From Lachnospiraceae bacterium (GTDB lineage: Bacteria; Bacillota; Clostridia; Lachnospirales; Lachnospiraceae): 64,000 bases of DNA. How positions within the stretch are numbered: position 1 is the stretch's first letter; the number at the start of each line of letters is the position of its first letter. A program made the translations under genes and the position numbers. Below the pieces are notes generated by a model, which ran no database searches, was not told the origin of the DNA, and saw only the letters and a program-made list of their open reading frames with translations. The stretch is from assembly GCA_017540605.1 (NCBI GenBank), contig JAFYAS010000028.1:41090-105089 (forward strand), read 5' to 3'. Positions 9,141 through 18,817 of this stretch are shown here, piece by piece.

Positions 9141-10610
9141 ATGGGATTAACTGTTTACCTTTCAAATACAGATATAGAGGTAGTAAGCGGTCAAACAAAC
9201 GGTAAGAGTGTATCTGTTTCTCATGTATATCAGACGCAGATGCCGGAGGGCAGCTTCCTAAACGGTGTCATCACCGACCCCGATGGTCTAGAGTATGCTC
9301 TTATCAATCTGTGGGACAATTTTAAGCTACCCAAAAAGGGTATCAGACTTGTGGTAAATACTACACAGATATCTGTTCGTGTCCTAGATATGCCTATCAT
9401 GTCTCATAGTAAGGCCGATACTTACTTAAGGCGTGAGTTCGAGGAGCGTGGCGGTGAGAAGAATAAGCTCCTTGGCTTTTATGTCATAGCCAAGGATGTA
9501 AAGAAGAAGACCATGAAGGTCTGCACCGAGCTTGCTGATGTGGATTTTATTGACAATTATATCTCAAGCTTTCAAAGAGCCGGCATAAGCATAAAGGAGA
9601 TAAACAGTGGTATCGGAGTATCCGTGAACTTCCTAAAAAAGATGAAGTTCGCCTCGGAAACCAACAGCGTTGTTATGCTTCGTGACGGTATGACTGTTAC
9701 CGCTATATATCTTGTAAAGGGTGAGTATTTCTATTCCACCACAGCAAGAACCTTCAACAATCCGGGAACCTTGGAGTATGCCGGAGAGCTATCAAATACC
9801 ATAAACCAGATCGTTCAGTTCTCAAAATCAGAGAAGGTTGAAGACAATATTTCGGATATTTTCCTTGCGGGCATGACTCCTGATGATTCGGTGAATGTGG
9901 AGCGAGCTGTATCCATGAATCAGTCCGAGGAGATGAAGGTTCACAATCTGACTGAGCTTAAGGGAGTAAGGTTTAGGGATAAGGAGGATTCCATTGACGA
10001 GCTCTTCTACCCTACAGCAGGTCTTATGACTCTTTCCGATCATCAGAATCTCTTAAAGATGTACGGTAAGGGCGAGGTCATAGACAATTCGAAGAAGATA
10101 AAAAAGATAAAGCTGGCAGTGCCTTATGTCCTTGCGTTTCTTGTTATGACAGGTATCACGGTATCGAGAGTCATGACCTATTCAAAGGAAAAGAAGGAGC
10201 TAAAGGTGCTTGAGGATTATCTTGCCAATCCTGCCCACAAGCTAAAGCTTGCCACTTATGATGAGGCGGCTGCCAGGGCCCAGGTCTTCAGTGATCATGT
10301 AAATGCACTTAGACTTATGGAAACAAATATTGACAGCTACCCTTTACCTACCAAGGAGGTTTGTGACATCATCGAGAAAGCGGCTACCGGACTTGGAAGC
10401 GTCAGGATAGATAGGTATGATGAGAGCTCGGGAGTGATAGGTATAACAGCGATCTTTTCCGAGGTTGATACTGTAAATACTTTTATTGATAGGTTAGATG
10501 CTGAGGATTGTTTCTATGCGGTTGATTATACGGGTTATTCCGAGATGAACCAACAGGGTGAATGGATGGCTAATCTTCAATGTGTGTTGGCTGAAAAGGC
10601 GGGGAGGTGA
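9141..10610 (+). CDS. PilM-PilN fusion, pilus alignment subcomplex
   Basis: A 489-residue protein that appears to combine two normally separate pilus proteins. Residues 1 to ~250 have the layout of the actin-like cytoplasmic PilM (strand-rich start, PTAGLM near residue 290). A single transmembrane helix follows at about 325-345, then a short coiled region and a ~130-residue extracytoplasmic ferredoxin-like domain as in PilN. In Gram-negative bacteria PilM binds the N-terminal peptide of PilN; here the two would be covalently joined. It starts 11 bases after pilC, and its last bases hold the ribosome binding site of the PilO gene. The assignment rests on layout and position more than on a strong motif. 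Confidence 0.7.
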   Translation: MGLTVYLSNTDIEVVSGQTNGKSVSVSHVYQTQMPEGSFLNGVITDPDGLEYALINLWDNFKLPKKGIRLVVNTTQISVRVLDMPIMSHSKADTYLRREFEERGGEKNKLLGFYVIAKDVKKKTMKVCTELADVDFIDNYISSFQRAGISIKEINSGIGVSVNFLKKMKFASETNSVVMLRDGMTVTAIYLVKGEYFYSTTARTFNNPGTLEYAGELSNTINQIVQFSKSEKVEDNISDIFLAGMTPDDSVNVERAVSMNQSEEMKVHNLTELKGVRFRDKEDSIDELFYPTAGLMTLSDHQNLLKMYGKGEVIDNSKKIKKIKLAVPYVLAFLVMTGITVSRVMTYSKEKKELKVLEDYLANPAHKLKLATYDEAAARAQVFSDHVNALRLMETNIDSYPLPTKEVCDIIEKAATGLGSVRIDRYDESSGVIGITAIFSEVDTVNTFIDRLDAEDCFYAVDYTGYSEMNQQGEWMANLQCVLAEKAGR

Positions 10611-10615
10611 GAGCT

Positions 10616-11539
10616 ATGACAACAGAGATTACAGCAAGAGACAAAAAACTCCTATATGGACTTGGAATCATCGTGATAGTGGCTCTCTTTTACATCATAG
10701 GTATCAGACCTCTTGACAGAAAGATAAAAAAGACTAAGACACAAAAAGCGGTAACTCAGGTGGAATTCGATACTGCGAAGATGAAGCTCTTTCAGCTTGA
10801 TACCCTGACTGAGTTCGAGGAGAATGCTATACAAAAGACAAATGAGCTTTCGGCAAGATATTATAAGCCCATGGTATCTGCGGAGGTCGATAGGATGTTT
10901 ACAAAGAAGGCCTTGGGCTATGGCTTGAAGGTTAACAATCTTTATATCAAGAGTGGATCAAATCCTGTAGCGTTGCTTGCCTATAGCTACTCACAGGCTT
11001 TTAAGGATCACACTGATGCTATGGAATATCTTCAGGCTAAGGAGGTAGCGACAACCGAAGCTACAACTGAGGCTTCCACGGAGAAAGGAGCTGAAGTTAC
11101 TACCACACCCACCACGGATTCAAGTCTTGTAGATGTGGAAACTCTTGGTTCCATAAATAGCGAATTTGGTATGCATACGGTTTCCGATACCACACCTGCT
11201 GATGTCTATGCAACAAGAGTCACACTTGATGTGTATGGTGACAAAGAAAAGGCTCAATCACTTCTTGACGAATTGATAAAGGATAAATCCTTGAAGGTTT
11301 ATGCATATGTCTGGAGCGATTACAATGCTGCTCCTGTTCGTTATGAAAATGGTGAACTTGTAGCGGTAAACGGAGCCAATTATAAAAAGCTTATAATAGA
11401 CTTTGATATGTATATGTATAACAGTGAGAGATTTGATAAGCTTAAAGCATCTGATGAACAGGTTGAGGAAAGTACTGAAGCTACCACCGAGGATCCAAAT
11501 GCAGCGATCAAGGAAGAGATAGAGAACCTGCCGAAATAA
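10616..11539 (+). CDS. PilO-like pilus assembly protein
   Basis: A 307-residue bitopic membrane protein: short cytoplasmic N-terminus, one transmembrane helix (about residues 12-32, LLYGLGIIVIVALFYIIG), a coiled-coil stretch (~35-70) and an extracytoplasmic domain. This is PilO topology. A low-complexity Thr/Glu linker (TTEATTEASTEK) splits the outer domain, and a similar acidic tail ends the protein. I choose ATG 10616 because GGGGAGG at 10601-10607 lies eight bases upstream; the GTG at 10607 overlaps that site. It partners the PilM-PilN protein and should help align PilC and the pilin pool. Confidence 0.72.
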   Translation: MTTEITARDKKLLYGLGIIVIVALFYIIGIRPLDRKIKKTKTQKAVTQVEFDTAKMKLFQLDTLTEFEENAIQKTNELSARYYKPMVSAEVDRMFTKKALGYGLKVNNLYIKSGSNPVALLAYSYSQAFKDHTDAMEYLQAKEVATTEATTEASTEKGAEVTTTPTTDSSLVDVETLGSINSEFGMHTVSDTTPADVYATRVTLDVYGDKEKAQSLLDELIKDKSLKVYAYVWSDYNAAPVRYENGELVAVNGANYKKLIIDFDMYMYNSERFDKLKASDEQVEESTEATTEDPNAAIKEEIENLPK

Positions 11540-11561
11540 ACGGATATGGGAGAATAAAGCT

Positions 11562-13724
11562 ATGATGAAATTGAGATTGGGTGATCCCAACAAAAACAAG
11601 GATAAAGATCAAAAGACAGTGCCTGAGGAGAGTAAGGCTGTACCTGAAAAGGCTTCAGACAATACCGATATACCTACAGTGGGACTTGGTGGTCTTGGCG
11701 GAAATACACAGACCGGTCTCGGAGGACTTAACCAGTCAGGGGTAACAAACGGAGGCTTGGGCTCCTCAAGCGTTTCAACCGGCGGTCTGAGTCAGCCTGC
11801 TAAAGAAACCGGTGGTCTTGGTATACCTGAACCTACAGCTGCAGGCTTTGGCGCCACATCTTTAGCTGATGTAAACAAGGGTGTTCCTTCATCAAGTGAA
11901 GCATTATCACAAAATACAGCTCCTAAGACAGCTACGCCACAAGGTGCACCGACAACACCCACCACAGGCCCTAAGCTTTCTACTGCTCCCTCTGCACCTA
12001 CAGCTTCCGCACCTGAGAGAAAGGGCGCCGGAGTTGACAACAATGCCATCAGAAAGCTCCGTCTTGGTGATACCCTTATTGAGATGGGTTATATTACTGA
12101 CGGACAGCTTGGTGAAGCTCTTGCCTACCAGAAGGAGCACAAGGGTGAGCGTATCGGATCCATCCTTATTACACTTGGCTTCGTATCCGAGAAGCAGATG
12201 ATCGGTGCTCTGGCTGAGAAGCTTAATATCGAGCTTATAGATATTTCCAATACGAAGGTAGATATAGAGGCTGTTGCACTTATTCCCGAGCAGCTTGCCA
12301 ACAACTATGTTATGCTTCCCATCGGTCTTGCTGAAGATCATTTACAGCTGGTTGTAAATGATCCCTTGAACCTTTACGGTATCGAGGATATCAGACAGAC
12401 CACAGGTAAGAATATCGATCTTTTCGTGGCTGAGGCTGAGCCTCTTAAGAATGCGATCCACTACTATTATGCTGAGATTGCGGCAAAGGAAGCCGTAACA
12501 GCCGCCAACAAGAATCAGGATGAAAATGTGGTTGATGAAATGCTCATCGATACCTCTGACGGTACAGATGATACACCTATCATCAACCTTGTAAACAGCT
12601 TGCTTGATAAGGCTTATGCAGATAATGTTTCCGATATCCATATCGAGCCCTTTGAAAAGAACACTTTGGTTCGTATGCGTATCGACGGAGCCATGGTTGA
12701 ATATGTTACTCTTCAAAAGAGCATCCATGCTTCACTCATTGCCCGTATCAAGATTATAGGCGAGCTTGATATAGCAGAGAGGCGTGTGCCTCAGGACGGA
12801 CACTTCCGTGTAAGGATCAGAGATCAGATAGTGAATGTCCGTGTATCCATCATTCCTACAACCTTCGGTGAGAAGGCCGTTCTTAGAATGCTTGCCAACA
12901 ACTCACAGATAGATTATCCGGGAACCTTCGGTATGACAGAGGAGAACTATAAGAAGGTTCAGAAAATGATGGGCTCCCTAAATGGTATCATTTACTTGAC
13001 AGGTCCCACCGGTTCCGGAAAATCAACCACTCTTTATATGATGCTTGCGGAGCTTTCAAAGCGTCCCGTTAATATTTCAACTATTGAGGATCCCGTGGAG
13101 AAGAATCTTCCGAAGCTCAATCAGATGCAGGTACATCCTGTGGCAGGTCTTACCTTTGAGGTGGGACTTAGAGCACTTCTTCGTCAGGACCCTGATATCA
13201 TCATGGTTGGTGAGACCCGTGACGCAGAGACTGCCAATATCTCTATCAGAGCGGCTATCACCGGACACTTAGTTCTTTCTACACTCCATACCAATGATGC
13301 GGCTTCTTCGGTTGTCCGTCTTGTGGATATGGGTATCGAGCCTTATATGGTCAGCAGTGCTCTTGACGGCATCATAGCACAGCGACTTGTAAGAAAGGTC
13401 TGCACCTATTGTGCAACAGAGGAGCCTTTATCTGAGGAGGATAAGCATTTCCTTGGAAGAGATGATATTCAGATGGTAAAGGTTGCCCATGGCTGTAACC
13501 ACTGCAACAATTCAGGCTACAGTGGTCGTATCTCTATTCATGAGATTCTTGTGGTGGATAAGCCGCTTAGGAAGATGATATCTGCCGGTGCCAATACCGA
13601 GGAGATCAAGGAATATGCTATCGAGCATCAGGGTATGAAGACCCTTAGAGAAAACTGCATAGATCTAATGGAGAAGGGTGTCACGACTATGGACGAATTC
13701 AAGAGAGTTGCGGCATTTGACTAA
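11562..13724 (+). CDS. pilB: Type IV pilus extension ATPase with MshEN c-di-GMP-binding domain
   Basis: A 720-residue GspE/PilB hexameric ATPase that powers pilus extension. Residues ~28-160 are an unusual Gly/Pro/Ser/Thr linker with repeated GGLG units. Residues 167-220 form an MshEN domain: RLG at 167-169, Leu, Gly, Leu, Leu and Gln at the spacing of the 24-residue c-di-GMP motif, and a second motif starting RIG at 197. The ATPase core has Walker A GPTGSGKSTT (481-490), Walker B near 545 (DPDIIMVGE) and a His box. A zinc site is formed by CTYC and CNHC. The next gene, 12 bases downstream, carries a GGDEF domain, making c-di-GMP control of this motor plausible. No PilT retraction ATPase is present in the window. 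Confidence 0.93.
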   Translation: MMKLRLGDPNKNKDKDQKTVPEESKAVPEKASDNTDIPTVGLGGLGGNTQTGLGGLNQSGVTNGGLGSSSVSTGGLSQPAKETGGLGIPEPTAAGFGATSLADVNKGVPSSSEALSQNTAPKTATPQGAPTTPTTGPKLSTAPSAPTASAPERKGAGVDNNAIRKLRLGDTLIEMGYITDGQLGEALAYQKEHKGERIGSILITLGFVSEKQMIGALAEKLNIELIDISNTKVDIEAVALIPEQLANNYVMLPIGLAEDHLQLVVNDPLNLYGIEDIRQTTGKNIDLFVAEAEPLKNAIHYYYAEIAAKEAVTAANKNQDENVVDEMLIDTSDGTDDTPIINLVNSLLDKAYADNVSDIHIEPFEKNTLVRMRIDGAMVEYVTLQKSIHASLIARIKIIGELDIAERRVPQDGHFRVRIRDQIVNVRVSIIPTTFGEKAVLRMLANNSQIDYPGTFGMTEENYKKVQKMMGSLNGIIYLTGPTGSGKSTTLYMMLAELSKRPVNISTIEDPVEKNLPKLNQMQVHPVAGLTFEVGLRALLRQDPDIIMVGETRDAETANISIRAAITGHLVLSTLHTNDAASSVVRLVDMGIEPYMVSSALDGIIAQRLVRKVCTYCATEEPLSEEDKHFLGRDDIQMVKVAHGCNHCNNSGYSGRISIHEILVVDKPLRKMISAGANTEEIKEYAIEHQGMKTLRENCIDLMEKGVTTMDEFKRVAAFD

Positions 13725-13736
13725 AAGGAGTTTTTT

Positions 13737-16700
13737 ATGGAGAATAATGTGAAGCTCATTGCACTTTGTACATCGCGTTTGTATGATCCGCAGATACATG
13801 GCTTTATTGTAAGACTTAACGAAAGGCTCAAAAAGGAGGGCTACGCCCTCCTTATTTTTGCGATCAATTCTGACATTTACTGGGAAGAGGATCGTCAGGC
13901 GGCAGAGCGTTATGTATTCAATCTGATCCCTTATGATGAGGTATCTGCCGTCATCATCATGGATGAAAAGATCAAGAGTAAAAAGATATCGGGTAAGATC
14001 ATAGATGCAGCGCTTTCAAAGAATATTCCCGTAGTGGTTTCCGATGGAAGGTATGACCGTGTTTCCTGCATAAATTTCGATTATGAGAAGGGTTTTGAAA
14101 AGGTAGTCCGCCATGTGATCGAGGATCATGGTGTAAAAAGACCTCATATGATGGCAGGTCAGCCGGACAATGAGTTTTCCAACAGAAGAATAGATGTATT
14201 TAAGAAGGTCATAGAAGAGAATGGCATACCCTTTGATCAGAGTATGATCAGCTACGGATATTTTTGGGCTGATCCTTGCGAAAAGGCTATGAAGGAGCTT
14301 TTAAAAAGAGAAGAGCTTCCTGAGGCTATTATCTGTGCCAATGACAATATGGCATTAACCGTATCAGATATGCTTATGGAAAGTGGAAGGAGAGTTCCTG
14401 AGGATATCATAGTTACGGGCTTTGACGGCTATGATGAGATATTCTTTACCAGTCCGAAGATCACCTCTGTTTCCTGCGATATCATTCATTTGGCTGATGA
14501 TACGGTTGATGTAGTGCTTGAAACCATAGCAGATAAAAAGCTTCGCAGTAGAGAGATCATCCCTCAATTTATTGCCAATGAATCCTGTGGTTGTCCCGGA
14601 CATACAGAGAATCTAAAGCTTCTTCGAAGCTGGTTTAAGGAGAGCTTTGCAAGAAACAATGATGACAACAGAGTATTGCAGCAGATGACCTCACAGATGC
14701 AGACAAGTGACGATCCCGCTGAGCTTGCCACCTTTATGGATTCCTACAAGACTGAATGTCTCATGGCTGTTGTTGATCGAAGGATATTTGACGAGGACAG
14801 GAATTTTTTTACTGATGAAGAATATCCGGAAGGAAGTAAAGAATTCATCATACTTTATGATGATGATCATAAAAAAATGTATAAGAGGGATACATTTACC
14901 ATAGCCGAAGGTGAGGATGGATTTAAGGAGAATGTGCTATCCCCGTCTATTAGGAAAAGGGTGTTCGAGCTTCTTGAAAGCGGTTATCCTTTGCTTTTCA
15001 ATTCACTTGATTTTATGAACAGACCCTTTGGCTTTGCATGCTATTATTTCCGTAATTATACCATCTCCAATTATTCCAATACTATGGGGATCACCAATGC
15101 TGTAAGCACCGGTGTGGGCGGTTATGTGAATCTTCAATATCAGAGAAGACTGCTTGAAAAGATGGATAGTATGTATCGACACGATCCCTTGACCGGTCTA
15201 TATAACCGTATCGGCTTCCAGAATATATTCAAGAAGCTTAGAAAAATGCCTGAATATAGGAATCAGGAGATCATGGTCATTATGTCAGATCTTGACGGAC
15301 TCAAGTATATCAATGACAATTTTGGTCATGCAGAGGGTGACAATGCCATATATACGGTTGCTCAGTCTCTTTTTAGGGCTGTTCCTCAGGAAAGTCTTTC
15401 AGTTCGTTTCGGAGGTGACGAGATATTCTCTTTGGTTCTCGGAGATTGTGATCCCGAGGAGATCATAGGAAGGGTACACAGATATTTGGGAGAATATAAT
15501 CGTGTATCGGAAAAACCCTACAAGGTTTCTGCGAGTTCAGGATATATTAAGGCAATACTTGATGAAGATTTTGATATTACTCAGACCCTTAAGGAAGCAG
15601 ACAACAAGATGTATGCTATCAAAAAGGCGAAAAAGAGAAACAGTGTTCGAGAGTCTTTTGATACGGATCGTGTGACAATAAGAGATGTAAAGCCCCATAA
15701 AGAAAGGGCTGAAGGTTTTGTTACCGGATTAAGTCTTGATGAAAAGATGTCTGTCATATTTGGTAGTACTGAAGAGAAAAAGAAACTAAAGCTAAGGTAT
15801 ATAGATTTTTCGGGAGAGGCTGCTCACGGTGTTCAGGCTAGGCATGATCAGAGCTTTGACAAAGGAACTCCTGTACACACTACTGTCTTTCCAAATCCTA
15901 TCGGCATGGCATCTTCATTTGATAAGCAGCTTATGCACGACATCGGTGATGTGGTGGGAGTTGAGAGCAGGAGCCTTTTGAATGAAGGACTCCATAGCGG
16001 CATCTGCCCATTTGCACCTACCGTTGATATGGAGCGAGATCCCAGATGGGGTAGGAATGAAGAGGGCTACGGTGAGGATCCTCATCTTGCCTCAAGAATG
16101 GCGGGAGAATATATCATCGGAATGGCGGGAGATGATGAGAATTATGTAAGATGTGGCGCTACCTTAAAGCATTTTTACGGAAATAATGTGGAGGAGGAAA
16201 GATATACCGCTGACAGTGTGATGCCGGAAGGTCTTCGTGAGGATTATTACAAGAGAGTATTTAAGGAGACTATCGAATATTCCCGTCCTCTTTCGGTTAT
16301 GTCCTCCTACAACAAGATAAATGGATTGACCTCTACCTTCAATCCGGAGCTTACAACCTTTATCAAGGCTTTGGGTGTGCCCCTTGTGGTATCGGATGCA
16401 TATACAATAAAGCGGGCCCAAGATATGCAGAAGGTAGTAGAAAGCGGAGCCGAGTCCGTGACAAAGGCTGTTAAGGCAGGTGTGGATCTCTTTTTGGAGG
16501 ATCCGGCGTATCTAAGACCTGCGATGGATGAGGCCTTAAGATCGGGCATGATATCGGAGGCGGATATTGATAATATTTTGATCAACAAATTGACGGTCTA
16601 TTCAATGCTTGGCCTTTTTGAGGATGAGCTTTTAGAGGACGGTTCCTCTAAGGCATTCCCGAAGACCATATACAACAAGGACAGAGTGAATACTGCACCC

Positions 16701-18044
16701 TCCCGTGCCCTTTCGAGAAAGGCTGCCTATGAATCTGTTGTTATGCTTAAGAACGAGGATCTTTTGCCCCTTGATACATCGAAGAAGATTCATGCCTTCG
16801 GGCCATTTTCAAACAGATGCCCTATTGACTGGTATTCAGGAGTGTCAGACCACTTTGTGACTATCAGCGAGGGCATGGGCATAGGACATGATGATCTGTT
16901 TCCAAGAGTAAGGATAAAGCTTGATAGGGGGCGCTATGCAGGAATAAAGGGAGATAAGGTTGTTCCTGTTGAAGAAGATTCTGCTGAAGTTTTCGAGCTT
17001 ATGCTTTGGGATGAATCAAGGATCACCATTCGTTCACTTTCCACCGGCAAGCTTCTTACAACCATCTCTGCTGAAAAGGGAGTGGTAAATGTTGAGGAGC
17101 CATCGGAGAGCTTTGAGCTTTATGCTACAGCAGATGATGCTTTTTCCTGGTTTGCCAATGAGGCCTTTCAGATGTTGGATGCCCGGGGTGAGGTGATACG
17201 CTTCGATGTAGATAATGCCCTAACCTTCTATGCAGATGAAAGGATAAGAAGGATTAAAAATGTTGACGGCAGCATGGAGCTTTCCTTTGAGGTGGTGGAT
17301 GATGTGATCTCTATTCTTAGAAAAGCTATGAGTGAGCATGCGCTTGATTATAAAACTCCCATACTTGCCTGCTTTGGACTTCATCCCATAGTGAACTGCA
17401 AGGAGGAAAGGGATAGGGAAAGTATTGAACTTCCGCCCTTCCAGAGAGCAGTTTTAAGGGAATTAAGACTTGAGTTCGTCAATATAGTTTTGATCCTTGT
17501 GGCAAACGCCCCCTTGGCTATAGCTGAGGAGGATGCGGTCTTCGCCATAAAGAGCATACTTTGGACAGCTCACGGCAGTGAAGAGCTTGGAAATGGTATC
17601 GCTGATATATTGATGGGAAGAAAGAGCCCTGCAGGAAGGCTTTGCGAGACATGGTACACAGGGGATGACAGACTTCCCGATATCAATGATTATGATATAG
17701 AAAAGACGGGTATGACCTATCTTTTTATGAAGCATGAACCCCTTTATCGATTCGGATTTGGACTTTCTTATTCGGAGTTTGAGAGTGAGCTTTTGTTTGC
17801 ATCGAAGAATACCTCGGCAAAGGATCATATAAATTATGAGATCAGAATAAAGAATGTGGGGCATATGGTTTCCGACTATGTGGTCCAGATATATGAGACT
17901 CCGGAGAATGATTATCTGCTCTATGGTAATGACCGACTAGGCCGTGATGTAACAGGCTTTTATATACCTGTGGGAAGTCGCCTTGTGGCCTTTGAGAGAG
18001 TTCATGATATAGGACCGGGAGAGATAAGAACCGTTAAGTCATGA
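13737..18044 (+). CDS. LacI-type sensor - GGDEF diguanylate cyclase - GH3 glycosidase fusion
   Basis: One uninterrupted 1435-residue protein with three parts. Residues 1-290 are a periplasmic-binding-protein fold of the LacI/GalR effector type (no HTH), ending CGCPGH. About 300-480 is an unassigned, possibly sensory region. About 480-635 is a GGDEF domain: DPLTGLYNR at the start, the metal and substrate residues in DLDGLKYINDNFGH, and GGDE at 559-562 (fifth residue Ile); there is no RxxD inhibitory site. About 665-1435 is a full GH3 enzyme: DPRWGRNEEGYGEDP, the KHF motif at 811-813, the likely nucleophile Asp887 in VVSD, a beta-rich insertion at about 1055-1195, the GH3 C-domain and an FnIII-like end. 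No signal peptide or membrane helix is visible, so it should be cytosolic. It follows pilB by 12 bases with an AAAGGAG site. Exact sugar specificity (beta-glucoside or beta-xyloside) is not determinable. Confidence 0.9.
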   Translation: MENNVKLIALCTSRLYDPQIHGFIVRLNERLKKEGYALLIFAINSDIYWEEDRQAAERYVFNLIPYDEVSAVIIMDEKIKSKKISGKIIDAALSKNIPVVVSDGRYDRVSCINFDYEKGFEKVVRHVIEDHGVKRPHMMAGQPDNEFSNRRIDVFKKVIEENGIPFDQSMISYGYFWADPCEKAMKELLKREELPEAIICANDNMALTVSDMLMESGRRVPEDIIVTGFDGYDEIFFTSPKITSVSCDIIHLADDTVDVVLETIADKKLRSREIIPQFIANESCGCPGHTENLKLLRSWFKESFARNNDDNRVLQQMTSQMQTSDDPAELATFMDSYKTECLMAVVDRRIFDEDRNFFTDEEYPEGSKEFIILYDDDHKKMYKRDTFTIAEGEDGFKENVLSPSIRKRVFELLESGYPLLFNSLDFMNRPFGFACYYFRNYTISNYSNTMGITNAVSTGVGGYVNLQYQRRLLEKMDSMYRHDPLTGLYNRIGFQNIFKKLRKMPEYRNQEIMVIMSDLDGLKYINDNFGHAEGDNAIYTVAQSLFRAVPQESLSVRFGGDEIFSLVLGDCDPEEIIGRVHRYLGEYNRVSEKPYKVSASSGYIKAILDEDFDITQTLKEADNKMYAIKKAKKRNSVRESFDTDRVTIRDVKPHKERAEGFVTGLSLDEKMSVIFGSTEEKKKLKLRYIDFSGEAAHGVQARHDQSFDKGTPVHTTVFPNPIGMASSFDKQLMHDIGDVVGVESRSLLNEGLHSGICPFAPTVDMERDPRWGRNEEGYGEDPHLASRMAGEYIIGMAGDDENYVRCGATLKHFYGNNVEEERYTADSVMPEGLREDYYKRVFKETIEYSRPLSVMSSYNKINGLTSTFNPELTTFIKALGVPLVVSDAYTIKRAQDMQKVVESGAESVTKAVKAGVDLFLEDPAYLRPAMDEALRSGMISEADIDNILINKLTVYSMLGLFEDELLEDGSSKAFPKTIYNKDRVNTAPSRALSRKAAYESVVMLKNEDLLPLDTSKKIHAFGPFSNRCPIDWYSGVSDHFVTISEGMGIGHDDLFPRVRIKLDRGRYAGIKGDKVVPVEEDSAEVFELMLWDESRITIRSLSTGKLLTTISAEKGVVNVEEPSESFELYATADDAFSWFANEAFQMLDARGEVIRFDVDNALTFYADERIRRIKNVDGSMELSFEVVDDVISILRKAMSEHALDYKTPILACFGLHPIVNCKEERDRESIELPPFQRAVLRELRLEFVNIVLILVANAPLAIAEEDAVFAIKSILWTAHGSEELGNGIADILMGRKSPAGRLCETWYTGDDRLPDINDYDIEKTGMTYLFMKHEPLYRFGFGLSYSEFESELLFASKNTSAKDHINYEIRIKNVGHMVSDYVVQIYETPENDYLLYGNDRLGRDVTGFYIPVGSRLVAFERVHDIGPGEIRTVKS

Positions 18045-18802
18045 TGGAAGAAAAGAAAGAGATTGTCAAAAAAGAATATATGAACGCAGACATTGATGCT
18101 ATAGTTGTTCCTGAGAGCGTGAAAGAGATTGGCGATTGGGCTTTTGCCAACTGCAAAAGGCTTCGTGAGATAAGCTTGCCTAAAGGCTTAACTAAGCTTT
18201 CGACCAACTGCTTTTACGGATGTGATGCTCTTGAAAGAGTGATCGTTTATGATGAGGATAAAAAAACTCATCCTGTGTTTCCTGAGCTTATAGCTGCATC
18301 CATAAAGCTATGGAATACGGATATGGTGAAATGGATAGAGCTATCCGGTGATCCCCATGCATTTTACTCCCACTTTGACTGGAGGATGTCTGTATATGCC
18401 AAGGAGCCTGATGATACAGGCTATGTTCCCTTTATAGCGGGCGGTGAAGAGGACTACGAGGGAGACGAATACGATCATGAAAGCTTTATGAAAAATCGTA
18501 GTGAAGAAAAATGCTTTGCTATGTATTTAAGGCTTATATCAGATAAGAGTAAGGATGATATCCCTGCATATATCACTGATTATCTGAACAATCACAATCC
18601 CTTCGGAGCCTTTTCGACTATCGTAGCAGCTGATCACTTTAAGCGTGAGATGTTTGATATATATACGGATTTAGGGCTATTAAGGGATGAGGTTTTAGAT
18701 GAGCTTTTGAAGCTTACTGAGGATGATCCGGAGCTTAAGACAAGAATACTAAGGTATAACGATAGTGATTCCGGAAGCTTCTTCGATGATATGAACCTAT
18801 AA
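18041..18802 (+). CDS. Leucine-rich repeat (BspA/LRR_5) protein, cytosolic
   Basis: A 253-residue protein whose first ~75 residues are BspA-type LRR_5 repeats (VPESVKEIGDWAFANCKRL, then a second FYGCDALERV unit). The remaining ~175 residues are acidic and helical with no domain I recognise. There is no signal peptide, unlike most LRR_5 proteins, which are secreted. The start ATG overlaps the stop of the LacI-GGDEF-GH3 gene by four bases (ATGA), so the two are translationally coupled. That coupling suggests it serves the fusion protein, perhaps as a partner or scaffold, but this is context only. It is the last gene of the pilus operon; a new promoter follows. Confidence 0.75.
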   Translation: MMEEKKEIVKKEYMNADIDAIVVPESVKEIGDWAFANCKRLREISLPKGLTKLSTNCFYGCDALERVIVYDEDKKTHPVFPELIAASIKLWNTDMVKWIELSGDPHAFYSHFDWRMSVYAKEPDDTGYVPFIAGGEEDYEGDEYDHESFMKNRSEEKCFAMYLRLISDKSKDDIPAYITDYLNNHNPFGAFSTIVAADHFKREMFDIYTDLGLLRDEVLDELLKLTEDDPELKTRILRYNDSDSGSFFDDMNL

Positions 18803-18817
18803 AAATCGAAAAATCAC

